64,000 nucleotides of DNA from Flavobacterium anhuiense (GCF_004151235.1 NZ_JUIV01000001.1:372001-436000); one strand, 5' to 3'. Positions 26,290 to 35,216 are shown, numbered from the stretch's first letter. Numbers and translations are program-made. Notes: a model not told the origin generated them from the letters alone.

Positions 26290-27588
26290 TTAACCTCGTC
26301 TTCCATTTCCTCTAGAACTTGAACCATTGTCTCTTTGGCTTTGTCCACCTCTAGATTCTTGGTTTCCTCTAGAAGATTCTTGGCTCATTCGTGGAGATTC
26401 TGAACGCTGGCTTTGCTGTGGTCTAGCAGAGTAATCTCTATTTGAATTGCTAGATTGGTTTTCAGAATAGCTTCTTGAACTTCTCTCTGTTCTTGGAGCA
26501 GATGCTTCACGATTAGAATATCCTCTTGATGTATTAGAAGTATTTTCGTTTCCGTAATCCCTTCTTTGAGTGTTTTGCACTCTAACACTGTTTTCAACTC
26601 TTTGAGAATTATAGCCGTTATTTGAATAACCGCCACGATTTGTGTTTCTTTCTGTGTTTACACTTTCAGTACTTCTGCCTGTAGAATTATAATCTCTATT
26701 AGTATTGTTGCTTCTGTCAACAGATGATCTGTTTGTAGCATTTCTGTTTTCAGCATATGTTCTGTTAGAAATACCATTGTCAGATGTTGTTCTTCCTGTA
26801 TAATTTCTGTTTGTGTTGTATGTATTTCTATTAGCTTCTCTGCTCGCTACACGTCTTTGGTCTAATTCATATCTATTAGATGTGTTGGCATGTCTTTCAG
26901 CAAAGCTGTAGTTTGGACGCATTCTTTCGTAACCATAAGTACGTCTTGTTTCATAGATTGCTGGAGCTCTGTAACTTCTTCTTACATTCACATAGTTGTA
27001 TGTATTGTGTACATTGATGCAAACATTAATGTTGTTTCTGTATCTGTAAACAGGATAAGGTCTCCATGCGCTATAATATGTTGGGTAATAACCCCAATAC
27101 CAAGTTGAATAATAAGGTCTATAATTGGTTACCCAAAATGAAGTATAAATAACAGGAACAACACTATAGACAGGCTCGTAAATATAATTTGCTCCATACA
27201 AGTATGAGTTTCCAACAATTTGAACACTTACTTTATTGTAATTGTCTCTTTCTACGTCTATTGTAGCAACGTCTTGGTAAACATCACGATCTAAAACCGC
27301 TTGGATAATAACAACATGAGTTCTGTTTTCAACACTTTCGATTACACGAAGATAGTCTACTTCGTCATCACCGTTAAGGTCAAGATTTGATATTTGATAT
27401 TTTGGATCATTTAAACGTCTTTCAAAATCTTGGAGGTTAGCTGATTCTCCAAACATCGAAGCAACAGCTCTTAAGTCTAAGTTATCGCTTATATCTGAGT
27501 TTTTTGCATAAACTGTAGCTCCAGCTTGGGCTTGGCAAGAACTAATTCCTAATGCAAATAGGGCTAGTAAAAGTATTTTCGCTTTCAT
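26290..27588 (-). CDS. Secreted lipoprotein-like protein with EF-hand-like loop and Asn/Arg/Ser-rich tail
   Basis: The 432-residue product has a lipobox-like signal (ALGISSC, Cys18). A conserved N-terminal module (about 25-125) carries NLDLNGDDEVDYLRV, an EF-hand-like loop (D70-x-N72-x-D74...D78). Next comes a Tyr/Trp-rich segment (about 135-185). The long tail (about 220-432) is low-complexity in Asn, Arg, Ser and Gln and should be disordered. The N-terminal module is shared with the next minus-strand gene. I do not know its function. Attachment to the cell surface and calcium or cell-wall contact are guesses. Confidence 0.75.
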   Translation of the reverse strand: MKAKILLLALFALGISSCQAQAGATVYAKNSDISDNLDLRAVASMFGESANLQDFERRLNDPKYQISNLDLNGDDEVDYLRVIESVENRTHVVIIQAVLDRDVYQDVATIDVERDNYNKVSVQIVGNSYLYGANYIYEPVYSVVPVIYTSFWVTNYRPYYSTWYWGYYPTYYSAWRPYPVYRYRNNINVCINVHNTYNYVNVRRSYRAPAIYETRRTYGYERMRPNYSFAERHANTSNRYELDQRRVASREANRNTYNTNRNYTGRTTSDNGISNRTYAENRNATNRSSVDRSNNTNRDYNSTGRSTESVNTERNTNRGGYSNNGYNSQRVENSVRVQNTQRRDYGNENTSNTSRGYSNREASAPRTERSSRSYSENQSSNSNRDYSARPQQSQRSESPRMSQESSRGNQESRGGQSQRDNGSSSRGNGRRG

Positions 27589-27697
27589 GATAAAATCATA
27601 TTGAAGATTAATATTCTGAGATATCCAATTACTGTGCCATAAAATACATGTAACATGATTTTGACGTTTAGTCTTTGATTATCAAATTGTTTTTTTG

Positions 27698-28138
27698 TTA
27701 TCGTCTATGAAGAAATACATCTAAAACTGTAAAGACAAAAGGAATAATAATATCTTTTGCTCGAATTCCGGAATCATTACTGTAGCCAGTATTTCTTGAA
27801 TTCATTATGATATTAATGGTCGCCACGTCTTCGAATATATTTGGTTTTATTTCCGATTGAATAATTATGATTTTTATATTGTTTTGAATTTTTTCTGAAA
27901 CTCTTAAATAGTCAACTTTTCCATCATGGTTTAAATCTAAGTTGGAGATTCTCTCATCTGGATAGTTTAATCTTGTTTCGAAATCTGCAGCGTCTATAGA
28001 TTGAGAAAATATCAAGGAAACGGCGTTTAAATCTAAATTTTCTTCTACATAAGAGTTTTTAGGATATACATTAACTTTTTGAGCAATGAGGGAATTTACT
28101 AAGAGTATAAATATTCCTGTAAATAGTATGTTTTTCAT
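27698..28138 (-). CDS. Secreted small protein, paralogue of the preceding EF-hand-like module
   Basis: The 146-residue product has a cleavable signal (MKNILFTGIFILLVNSLIAQ). Its module lines up with the N-terminal half of the 432-residue neighbour: YPKNS-ENLDLNAV, DFETRLNYPDERISNLDLN, VDYLRV, IIIIQ and FEDVATINI. Its loop DLNHDGKVD (68-76) is a classical EF-hand/dockerin calcium loop (D-x-N-x-D-G-x-x-D), better preserved than in the longer paralogue. It lacks the low-complexity tail and ends with a short hydrophobic stretch (IIPFVFTVLDVFL). The two genes arose by tandem duplication. Function is unknown. Confidence 0.75.
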   Translation of the reverse strand: MKNILFTGIFILLVNSLIAQKVNVYPKNSYVEENLDLNAVSLIFSQSIDAADFETRLNYPDERISNLDLNHDGKVDYLRVSEKIQNNIKIIIIQSEIKPNIFEDVATINIIMNSRNTGYSNDSGIRAKDIIIPFVFTVLDVFLHRR

Positions 28139-28259
28139 ATTTTACTTGTTAAATATTTTATTTGTAAGAAAACAACTATCGTGCCAGAAAAGAATGCAGA
28201 ATGATTTTGATATTTTATAAATAATCGTATTTTAGCGTTAACCAAATTTTAAATTTCCT

Positions 28260-29321
28260 ATGAAAAAACTCTCTTTATTTTGTGTTATTTTTATTTTATT
28301 GATGTCTTTTAAGGCATTTAATTATAAAACCGACGTTGTTTATAATAATGGTTTTACATCAATGACAATAGATACATTGTTTAAGGACAGAATTAGTATT
28401 AGAGCAATTCTTATTGATAAAAATAAAGTTTGGTACGGAGCTGATAATTCTCGTTTTGGGTATTATGATTTGGATAAAAAAGAAAAATTTGAAGAGCATA
28501 TTTATCGTGATACACTTAAATTAGAATTTAGAAGTATTGCGCAAACTTCAAAAGATATTTTTTTATTGAGTGTGGCAAATCCTGCACTTCTTTATTCAGT
28601 TTCTAAAAAAGACCGCAAAGTTAAATTGGTCTATAAAGAAGTTAATCCGAAGGTTTTTTACGATAGCATGCAGTTTTGGAATGATAAGGAAGGAATTGCA
28701 ATTGGTGATCCAACAGAAGATACATTCTCAATTATTGTTACTCGTGACGGTGGAGAAACGTGGACAAAACTGCTTTCTGATAAATTACCAACAAATAGCA
28801 CAGGAGAAGCGGCCTTTGCAGCTAGTAACACTAATATTGTTATAAAAGGAAATGATACATGGTTAGTATCAGGCGGAAAAAAAGCGCGTGTTTTTTATTC
28901 TCCAGATAAAGCAAAAACATGGAAAGTTGTAGAAACTCCTATCGTACAGGGAAAACAAATGACAGGAATTTTTACTGCCGATTTTTACGATTCTAAGCAA
29001 GGTTTCATTGCAGGAGGAGATTACGATCTGCCTAATAATAAAGCCAATAATAAAGCTTTCACAAAAGATGGCGGTAAGACTTGGCAATTAATTGGTCAGA
29101 ATATGGGATTTGGTTATGCATCATGTGTGCAATATGTTCCAGGAGGTAATGGGAGAGAAATTGTTTGTGTAGGTTCTGAAGGAATTCAATATTCTCAAAA
29201 TGGAGGAGAAAACTGGATGCAGCTTTCTACAGATAACAGATTTTTTACTATTCGATTTGTGAATAGAAATACTGCAATCGCAGCTGGACATAATAAAGTA
29301 GTTCGATTGAATTTTAAATAA
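28260..29321 (+). CDS. Secreted beta-propeller protein with BNR/Asp-box repeats (YCF48-like)
   Basis: The 353-residue protein starts with a signal or anchor (MKKLSLFCVIFILLMSF). It contains several Asp-box-like repeats: TRDGGETWTKL, SPDKAKTWKVV, TKDGGKTWQLIG and SQNGGENWMQL. Such repeats decorate beta-propellers in sialidases and in photosystem II assembly factor YCF48. The sialidase catalytic residues are not evident, so hydrolase activity is not claimed. In flavobacteria these proteins are often called oxidoreductases without support. It is a single plus-strand gene closed by a hairpin. Confidence 0.75.
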   Translation: MKKLSLFCVIFILLMSFKAFNYKTDVVYNNGFTSMTIDTLFKDRISIRAILIDKNKVWYGADNSRFGYYDLDKKEKFEEHIYRDTLKLEFRSIAQTSKDIFLLSVANPALLYSVSKKDRKVKLVYKEVNPKVFYDSMQFWNDKEGIAIGDPTEDTFSIIVTRDGGETWTKLLSDKLPTNSTGEAAFAASNTNIVIKGNDTWLVSGGKKARVFYSPDKAKTWKVVETPIVQGKQMTGIFTADFYDSKQGFIAGGDYDLPNNKANNKAFTKDGGKTWQLIGQNMGFGYASCVQYVPGGNGREIVCVGSEGIQYSQNGGENWMQLSTDNRFFTIRFVNRNTAIAAGHNKVVRLNFK

Positions 29322-29326
29322 AAAAT

Positions 29327-29370
29327 AAGAACCCTAAATAATAAAGTAAGTATTATTATATAGGGTTCTT
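29327..29370. terminator. Hairpin terminator between convergent genes
   Basis: AAGAACCCTA and TAGGGTTCTT form the stem around a 24-base AT-rich loop. It lies between the propeller gene and the minus-strand Spy-like gene. Confidence 0.6.
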
Positions 29371-29391
29371 ATCGCTGTTGTTTTGTTAAGC

Positions 29392-29850
29392 TTAATCTTT
29401 ATTGGCTTTGTCTCGGTATTGTTGCAATAATTTTCGGTTAAAATCGTCTTCAGATTTTTTAAGTAGGAGTATTTTCTTTGCAGGAAGTACTTTCTTTAGA
29501 CTATTCATATACTTTTCGCGAAGCTGATATATTTCCTTATCCGTGCTTTCAATTTGAGATAATAGTGTTGCTGCTTCTTTATCTGAAAGATTTTTAAGAT
29601 TGTCATCTTTTAGCTGTCTCAGATAAGTTTTCATTTTTAAATACTTCAATTCATATTGCTTATCGTCATAAGCGTTGTAAATTGGCCAGAATTTTTCGGC
29701 TTCGGTAGAAGTTAGTTCTAATTCTGTCGTTAAAAATGACACTTTAAAAGCTTTAATTTTTTCTCGCTTTTCATCAATTTTTCCATTTTGTGCAAAAAAT
29801 GAAAAACTTATCAGAAATAGCAATAGCGGTAAAATGTTCTTTATTTTCAT
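29392..29850 (-). CDS. Periplasmic helical protein, Spy/CpxP-like, in a sigma factor operon
   Basis: The 152-residue product has a signal peptide ending FFAQNG. The rest is an almost entirely helical, highly charged domain with LTSTEAEKFWPIYNAYDDKQ, a pattern like the LTxxQ motifs of Spy/CpxP-type periplasmic sensors and chaperones. It is the last gene of a three-gene minus-strand unit behind an ECF sigma factor and a single-pass membrane protein. It could bind the periplasmic part of that membrane protein and modulate release of sigma. This role is inferred from context. Confidence 0.7.
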   Translation of the reverse strand: MKIKNILPLLLFLISFSFFAQNGKIDEKREKIKAFKVSFLTTELELTSTEAEKFWPIYNAYDDKQYELKYLKMKTYLRQLKDDNLKNLSDKEAATLLSQIESTDKEIYQLREKYMNSLKKVLPAKKILLLKKSEDDFNRKLLQQYRDKANKD

Positions 29851-29881
29851 TGTTAAGCTAAGTTGTTGAGTTAAGTTTGAT

Positions 29882-30301
29882 TTAATTTTGTTCTGAAATT
29901 AAGTGTTCTAGGTTTGGACTCGTTGCCAAAATGTCTTCTAAGGTTTCGTCTTCCAAAGTAACGTCGTTGCCTAATTTTTCTATATCACTGTCGTCTAATT
30001 TTTGAATCAAATCGTATTGGCTTATGTTGGAGTGATACGATAAATAATTTTCTAATGTAGCTTCGTCAAGTTCGTTTGAATTTGCTCTATAATTATTTAT
30101 GATAGGAATTAATAATGCAAAGCCAACCACTGCAGCGGCCACTGTCCAAATTGTTTTTTTACGTTTGTAAAAAGGAATTACTTTAACTTCTTTTTCATTT
30201 AATTTCTGTAAAACCTTTTCTGAAAAATCATCAAAATAGTTTTCCGGAGTTTTAAATCCAGATTTTATTTTGGGTTCGTTTTCTAATTTAAATGTTTTCA
30301 T
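29882..30301 (-). CDS. Single-pass membrane protein, candidate anti-sigma factor
   Basis: The 139-residue protein has a charged cytoplasmic N-terminus (1-48), one membrane segment (about 49-68, KTIWTVAAAVVGFALLIPII) and an acidic periplasmic C-terminus with several Asp/Glu runs. This topology fits a small anti-sigma factor. The gene lies 33 bases downstream of an ECF sigma gene and 31 bases upstream of a Spy-like gene. It lacks the zinc-binding HxxxCxxC motif of ZAS-type anti-sigmas and does not look like FecR, so it would be an atypical member. Assignment is from position and topology. Confidence 0.6.
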   Translation of the reverse strand: MKTFKLENEPKIKSGFKTPENYFDDFSEKVLQKLNEKEVKVIPFYKRKKTIWTVAAAVVGFALLIPIINNYRANSNELDEATLENYLSYHSNISQYDLIQKLDDSDIEKLGNDVTLEDETLEDILATSPNLEHLISEQN

Positions 30302-30334
30302 AATATTTATAAGACAGTTTTTGTTACAAAAGGT

Positions 30335-30877
30335 TTAATTTGATGTAACATATAATTCGATTTTTTTTACTGCGTGATGATAAGATGCTTTAAGAGCACC
30401 GACAGATGTTCCTAAAATATCTGCAATTTCTTCATATTTTAACTCTTCAAAATATTTCATTTTGAAAACTAATTGCTGTTTCTCCGGAAGCGTTACAATC
30501 GCTTTTTGAAGTTTGATTTGAATTTCGTCTCCATCAAAATAAAGATCGGCTTTTAATCCATCAATAGTTTTATTTTGCAGATCTTCAGACGAAATGCCGC
30601 TCAGTTTTGCTTTTTGCGATAACAAAGTCAAAGCTTCGTTAGTAGCAATACGATACATCCAGGAAAACAGTTTACTTTCTCCTTTAAAGTTTTTAAGATT
30701 TTGAAAGACTTTTACAAAAGTGTTCTGTAAAACATCGTCGGCATCATCATGATTCAAAACAATGTTTCGAATATGAGAATACAAAGGTTTCTGATAATCA
30801 GACAAGAGTTTTTGAAACGCAGTATTTTGCGTTTCAGGGGTTAATAGTTGTTTTATAAATTCTTTCTCGCCTATCAA
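30335..30877 (-). CDS. ECF-type RNA polymerase sigma factor
   Basis: The 180-residue protein shows sigma region 2 (about 20-90), with HDDADDVLQNTFVKVFQNLKNF and SWMYRIATNEAL, and region 4 (about 125-178), with LPEKQQLVFKMKYFEELKYEEIADILGTSVGALKASYHHAVKKI. It differs from the FecI-like factor at the window start and leads a different type of operon, with a small membrane protein and a Spy-like protein. It is likely used for an envelope stress response. The start codon giving MIGEKEFIKQLLTPE fits the family length. Confidence 0.93.
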   Translation of the reverse strand: MIGEKEFIKQLLTPETQNTAFQKLLSDYQKPLYSHIRNIVLNHDDADDVLQNTFVKVFQNLKNFKGESKLFSWMYRIATNEALTLLSQKAKLSGISSEDLQNKTIDGLKADLYFDGDEIQIKLQKAIVTLPEKQQLVFKMKYFEELKYEEIADILGTSVGALKASYHHAVKKIELYVTSN

Positions 30878-30956
30878 ACTTTTTGTTTTGTAAACTTACT
30901 TTAATAGAAGTTAGACAGAATTTAAAACAAAAGGTTTAATAGACCTTTGAAATTAT

Positions 30957-32150
30957 TTAAAATTCTGAGTCTTCTTCTTGTGCAGGTGTTTGCGCAGGAG
31001 CAGGAGCTGGCGCAGCTGGTTTGCGTTTTACAGGCTCTGTACGTGGCTGTTCAGTACGTGGCTCACCTGGAGTTTCGCCAGTATTTTCTGGAGCATAAAC
31101 AGGATCGGTTACAACAGCAGCAGGAACTACTTTTGGTTTTATTGGGAAATAAATCTCGGTTACCAATTTTGAAGAAGCTTTTACATCCAATTTGCTTAAT
31201 GTCAAGATTTCAAGATGTGACCAGCTTAAATCTGGAATAATCTTTTGATTGTTGATATAAGCTGTTGTTTTTGCAATGGCTTCATTTCTATGAGAATAAT
31301 CTCCATTAAGCGTTGTTTTTACGGCATCAAAACCATTTAATTTTCCTGCTAAAATATCGCTTCCAGAACTAGTTGAAATCTCTTTATTAATAGGCAGACA
31401 GATTGAGATCTTTGCTAAACCAGTTTTAGTGTCGTAAGTATGATAAATAATAAACGGTTTTCCCACCGCAGACAAGCCATTTGTTTCGCTAAATTGAATA
31501 AGCTTCGGAATTACAATTCTAGCATTTTTGCTTACTTTGGCAATTTCGCTAGTAAAAGTCTGTTTGATATAAGGAGTTTCAGTTTTCTTAACCACTCCGT
31601 CTACTTTAATGGCAAAAGTTTTGGTTTCGTAATCTAAGTTTTTGTCAATATTGGCTAAGCTTTTTTCGTAGATAGTTCCAATAACTCTATCTGAACCTCC
31701 ATGAAGAGCGGTGTATATTTTAAATAGAAAACTCATAGTTCCTTTTCCTTTCCAAGTAACTTTTGTTTTTCCTTTCAAAGTGTCTTTTAAAGTCCAATTT
31801 ACATCAGCTTCGGTGCCATCAAATTGCATTTTTTGATCAATACTTTCGCCGTCTTTTGTTTTAAGAATAATAGAATTTCCTTGTCCATCAGCACCATCCC
31901 AATAAAATGTAGCGCCATTTCCGCTAGTTTTATTAGCATAAGTCATTTTGATAGAAGGATCTTCAACTGACCATGATTCAAAATCTTCGTAATTTCTAAA
32001 GTCGTTTAAGTAATTATAAACCGTTGCACGAGGCGAATTGATAACTTTACTTCTTTCTACATAAAAATCTCCTTTCTGAGTAGCAACAAAAACAGTAAGA
32101 GCAACAAAGCTTAAAAGTGCAAAAAGAAATAAATACTTTAGAATTTTCAT
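30957..32150 (-). CDS. Membrane-anchored SRPBCC plus GyrI-like effector-binding protein
   Basis: The 397-residue protein starts with a hydrophobic anchor (about 1-25). A START/SRPBCC-type polyketide-cyclase-like domain follows (about 30-180), with VERSKVINSPRATVYNYLNDFRNYEDFESW. A second domain resembling the GyrI/BmrR effector-binding fold spans about 190-345. It ends in a Pro/Glu/Thr-rich tail (about 350-397, with PAAPAPAPAQTPAQ). Both domains have hydrophobic ligand cavities in other families. The ligand and role are unknown. It is the first minus-strand gene upstream of the ECF sigma unit but separated by 79 bases. Confidence 0.75.
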   Translation of the reverse strand: MKILKYLFLFALLSFVALTVFVATQKGDFYVERSKVINSPRATVYNYLNDFRNYEDFESWSVEDPSIKMTYANKTSGNGATFYWDGADGQGNSIILKTKDGESIDQKMQFDGTEADVNWTLKDTLKGKTKVTWKGKGTMSFLFKIYTALHGGSDRVIGTIYEKSLANIDKNLDYETKTFAIKVDGVVKKTETPYIKQTFTSEIAKVSKNARIVIPKLIQFSETNGLSAVGKPFIIYHTYDTKTGLAKISICLPINKEISTSSGSDILAGKLNGFDAVKTTLNGDYSHRNEAIAKTTAYINNQKIIPDLSWSHLEILTLSKLDVKASSKLVTEIYFPIKPKVVPAAVVTDPVYAPENTGETPGEPRTEQPRTEPVKRKPAAPAPAPAQTPAQEEDSEF

Positions 32151-32247
32151 GGCAGATTAATTGGTTTCGGTAAAGTTATAAATTTTATTATGAGTCTTAC
32201 TAATAACCCAGAATTATTAGGTTTTATTTTATTGCGACCAGAATAAT

Positions 32248-32457
32248 TTATCTTTTTAGAAAGATTTTAATTACGAACAAAAGGACAATAAAAAGCAGAA
32301 AGGCAAGGAGTACTTTGTAATTTCCTTTATAAAAGACTTTGTGTAATTTCAAATCTTTTCGATAAGCAAATATCATAATGATTACAAAAGCGATAAAAAA
32401 ACATACTCCAAATAGTATTTGTCCTTGACTAAACATAATTATAAAAATTTTTAGCAA
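32248..32457 (-). CDS. Small two-helix membrane protein
   Basis: The 69-residue product has two hydrophobic segments (about 10-30 and 47-66) separated by a basic loop (YRKDLKLHKVFYKGNYK). It ends in KIFLKR, so both ends and the loop may face different sides. No family is recognised. It stands 97 bases upstream of the SRPBCC gene on the same strand. Confidence 0.5.
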   Translation of the reverse strand: MLKIFIIMFSQGQILFGVCFFIAFVIIMIFAYRKDLKLHKVFYKGNYKVLLAFLLFIVLLFVIKIFLKR

Positions 32458-32569
32458 ATTTAGAGATTTGTAAACGATTTGCTGCTAAATTGCCTTTTCA
32501 TTTCGTTCAATAAATTTTCAGATTTATTAGAAAGTGACTTAAATTAGCCAAAAAAAAGAAAACTACTAT

Positions 32570-32950
32570 ATGAAAAAACAACTTGACGCCGTAACCGAAT
32601 TTCATACTGCTTTTAAAATTGGCCACAGCACAACTCCAATTGCCGATGTAGGAGCAGAGAAGAAATTACTTCGTTACAATTTGATGAAGGAAGAAAATGA
32701 AGAATATTACGAAGCGGTTCAAAATAATGATTTGGTTGAAATTGCTGATGCACTTGGAGATATGATGTATATCTTGTGCGGCACAATTATCGAGCACGGA
32801 CTTCAAGATAAGATTGAAGCCGTTTTTGATGAAATCCAACGCAGTAATATGAGTAAATTGGGAGAAGACGGAAAGCCAATTTACCGCGAAGACGGAAAAG
32901 TGATGAAAGGTCCAAATTATTTTAAACCTGATTTTTCTAAATTATTTTAA
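32570..32950 (+). CDS. MazG-like nucleoside triphosphate pyrophosphohydrolase family protein
   Basis: The 126-residue all-alpha protein carries the paired acidic motifs of the MazG/PRA-PH superfamily: EENEEYYEA (about 43-51) and EIADALGDMMYI (about 57-68). Their Glu and Asp residues bind magnesium. Such enzymes hydrolyse non-canonical NTPs or phosphoribosyl-ATP. Here it is a stand-alone gene, not part of a his operon, so a nucleotide-pool cleaning role is likelier. The C-terminus (GKPIYREDGKVMKGPNYFKP) matches the phage/bacterial MazG-like subgroup. Confidence 0.85.
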   Translation: MKKQLDAVTEFHTAFKIGHSTTPIADVGAEKKLLRYNLMKEENEEYYEAVQNNDLVEIADALGDMMYILCGTIIEHGLQDKIEAVFDEIQRSNMSKLGEDGKPIYREDGKVMKGPNYFKPDFSKLF

Positions 32951-32956
32951 AAAACA

Positions 32957-32986
32957 AAACCCGATAAACTTTAATTTATCGGGTTT
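32957..32986. terminator. Bidirectional terminator between MazG-like gene and ilvE
   Basis: The 12-base arms AAACCCGATAAA and TTTATCGGGTTT enclose a six-base loop with A/T-rich flanks on both sides. Confidence 0.8.
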
Positions 32987-33007
32987 CTTTTGTAATATGG
33001 TTTTGGA

Positions 33008-34078
33008 TTATTGAACTTTAACTGTCCATCCGTAAGTATCTTCAGAAAGTTTATTTTGAAGACTTGTTAATTTCTCTTTTAAGAAAGAAGCATACGAATT
33101 CTCGATTGGAGCCATTTCAAAATACTCATCTTTATAAGAGAATCCTTTGATAACGCTAATTACAGCAGCAGTTCCAGCTCCGAAGATTTCTTTCAAAGAT
33201 CCGTTTTTAGCAGCCTCTACCAATTCAGAAACGATTACTGGGCGAACTTCTACTTTTAATCCTTCTTTTTCAGCCATTGCAATCAAACTTTTTCTAGTAA
33301 CACCATCTAAAATTCTTTCGCTTGTTGGAGCTGTCAATAAAGTATCATTGATTCTGAAGAAAACGTTCATTGTTCCAGCTTCTTCCAGTTTTGTATGCGT
33401 TGCATCATCAGTCCAAATAACTTGTTGGAAACCATCTTTGTTTGCCAAGTTAGTTGGGTAAAACTGAGCAGCGTAGTTTCCGGCAGCTTTTGCAGCTCCG
33501 ATTCCGCCATTTGCAGCTCTACTGAAATGTTCAGCAATAATAACTTTTACTTCACCTCCGTAATATGCTTTTGCAGGAGAAAGCAAAATCATAAATTTAT
33601 ATTCGTCAGAAGGATTTGCGATAACTCCAGGACCTGTAGCAATCATAAAAGGACGAATGTACATACTAGCTCCGTTTCCTCTCTGAATCCATTCTTGATC
33701 AATTTTCAATAATTCATTTAAACCATCCATAAAAATAGATTCTGGAATTTCTGGCATTGCCATACGAACAGCAGAATTATTGAAACGTTTGTAATTTTCA
33801 TCTGGTCTAAATAGCCAAATGTCATTATTTTCGTCTTTATAAGCTTTCATTCCTTCAAAAATAGCTTGTCCGTAGTGGAAGACTTTTGAAGATGGATCCA
33901 TCAAAATAGGAGCATAAGGCTTAATGACAGGATTTTGCCATTGCCCGTTTTTAAAATCGCATTCGAATAAATGGTCTGTAAATACAGCACCAAAACTTAA
34001 GTTGTCAAAATCTACTTCGTTTATTTTTGTAGAAGTAGCTTTAATGATTTCAATTTTGCTCGTTTGAGTTGTACTCAT
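33008..34078 (-). CDS. ilvE: Branched-chain amino acid aminotransferase
   Basis: The start is placed at the ATG giving MSTTQTSKIEII, 29 codons inside the longest frame. It gives the usual family length (356 residues), and the upstream codons look non-coding. The protein is a fold-type IV PLP transaminase: YGQAIFEGMKAY (about 68-79), RPDENYKRFNNSAVRMAMP, and NYAAQFYPTNLANKDGFQQVIWTD, in which the lysine region forms the PLP Schiff base. EAGTMNVFF and TSERILDGVTRKS follow. It exchanges amino groups between glutamate and branched-chain keto acids. It is a monocistronic minus-strand gene. Confidence 0.95.
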   Translation of the reverse strand: MSTTQTSKIEIIKATSTKINEVDFDNLSFGAVFTDHLFECDFKNGQWQNPVIKPYAPILMDPSSKVFHYGQAIFEGMKAYKDENNDIWLFRPDENYKRFNNSAVRMAMPEIPESIFMDGLNELLKIDQEWIQRGNGASMYIRPFMIATGPGVIANPSDEYKFMILLSPAKAYYGGEVKVIIAEHFSRAANGGIGAAKAAGNYAAQFYPTNLANKDGFQQVIWTDDATHTKLEEAGTMNVFFRINDTLLTAPTSERILDGVTRKSLIAMAEKEGLKVEVRPVIVSELVEAAKNGSLKEIFGAGTAAVISVIKGFSYKDEYFEMAPIENSYASFLKEKLTSLQNKLSEDTYGWTVKVQ

Positions 34079-34387
34079 AATTATGTAAGTTTTTTGTGAG
34101 ATATTTTTCACTATCAGAAATTCTAAAGTGATGATATCGTGTAAAATGGAATTTATTGAATGCAAAATTACGTAAAAATCTGTAAAATGCTTGGCGAAAA
34201 TTCATTATTTGCTCGTTTTGACTGAGATTTATTTATCCTATAATAAACTCAAATATTTAATTGATTTTTATAAAGATTTTATGAAAAAAGTATCGTTTTT
34301 TAAGGCTTTACGCATTTGTTTTGACTAATTTTGAATATTAAAATGGCTTGAAAATCAATAAAAAGCCATTACTAAATTCTTAAAAAG

Positions 34388-35050
34388 GTGAAAAGAGAAA
34401 TAATTAAAACGCTAGATGGTTCAACTACAATTCGTTTGCCAGAATGGGACGAATGCTATCATTCTAAACACGGTGCAATTCAGGAAGCGAAGCATGTTTT
34501 TATTAAAAATGGACTTTCATTATTTGATAATCCTATAAGTATATTAGAAATAGGTTTTGGGACTGGTTTGAATGCTTTTATCACGTATTTGGAAGCTATT
34601 AGAAAAAATCAGAAAATAGATTATGTCGGAGTAGAAGCGTATCCTGTTGATGCAGATGAAATCTTGCAGATGAATTATGCCGCTGAACTTGAGGCATTGG
34701 AATTTGAGAACATTTTTGAGAAAATGCATAAAAGCGAATGGAATGAAAAAGCAGAAATTTGCGATGTGTTCTCGTTAACCAAAAGGAAACAATTTTTTCA
34801 CGAAATAAACGATTTTGAAATTTTTGATTTGATTTACTTTGACGCCTTCGGGTATAGAGTGCAGCCGGAGCTTTGGAGTACTGAGATCTTTCAGAAAATG
34901 TACAATAGTCTAAAACCAAACGGCGTTTTGGTTACATACGCAGCTCGAGGAGTTGTTAAAAGAAGTATGATCGAAGTCGGATTTACAGTAGAAAAATTAA
35001 CAGGACCTCCAGGAAAAAGAGAAATGTTTCGAGCTTTTAAAAAGGTTTAA
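34388..35050 (+). CDS. mnmD: tRNA (mnm5s2U34) methyltransferase MnmD
   Basis: The 220-residue protein starts with GTG. It matches the methyltransferase half of MnmC found alone in many bacteria: LEIGFGTGLNAFITYLEA is the SAM-binding loop (about 53-70), and YFDAFGYRVQPELWSTEIF (about 150-168) is the D-A-F...P-E-L-W signature of Methyltransf_30. It would methylate the wobble uridine modification of certain tRNAs after MnmE/MnmG. The oxidase half of MnmC is absent, as expected in this phylum. Confidence 0.88.
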   Translation: MKREIIKTLDGSTTIRLPEWDECYHSKHGAIQEAKHVFIKNGLSLFDNPISILEIGFGTGLNAFITYLEAIRKNQKIDYVGVEAYPVDADEILQMNYAAELEALEFENIFEKMHKSEWNEKAEICDVFSLTKRKQFFHEINDFEIFDLIYFDAFGYRVQPELWSTEIFQKMYNSLKPNGVLVTYAARGVVKRSMIEVGFTVEKLTGPPGKREMFRAFKKV

Positions 35051-35216
35051 ATGAATAATTTAGAATAATTCTACATTGATTTATTTGTTTTAAGAAAACG
35101 TATTCGTTGCTAAAGTTTTTAAAAAAATAAGTTAAAAGTAATATTTATGTTGGTTATTTGTTTAAATTTGGTTCGAGTTTAAAAAAATAGATAACCCCCG
35201 AAAATCTTATTTTATT

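Noticed and set aside
26385..26636. Second minus-strand frame within the Asn/Arg-rich tail gene
   Set aside because: It is a shifted frame of the low-complexity tail and has no independent start context.
30947..31240. Plus-strand frames over the Pro-rich tail of the SRPBCC protein
   Set aside because: They are antisense to the low-complexity end of a clear minus-strand gene and have no family resemblance.
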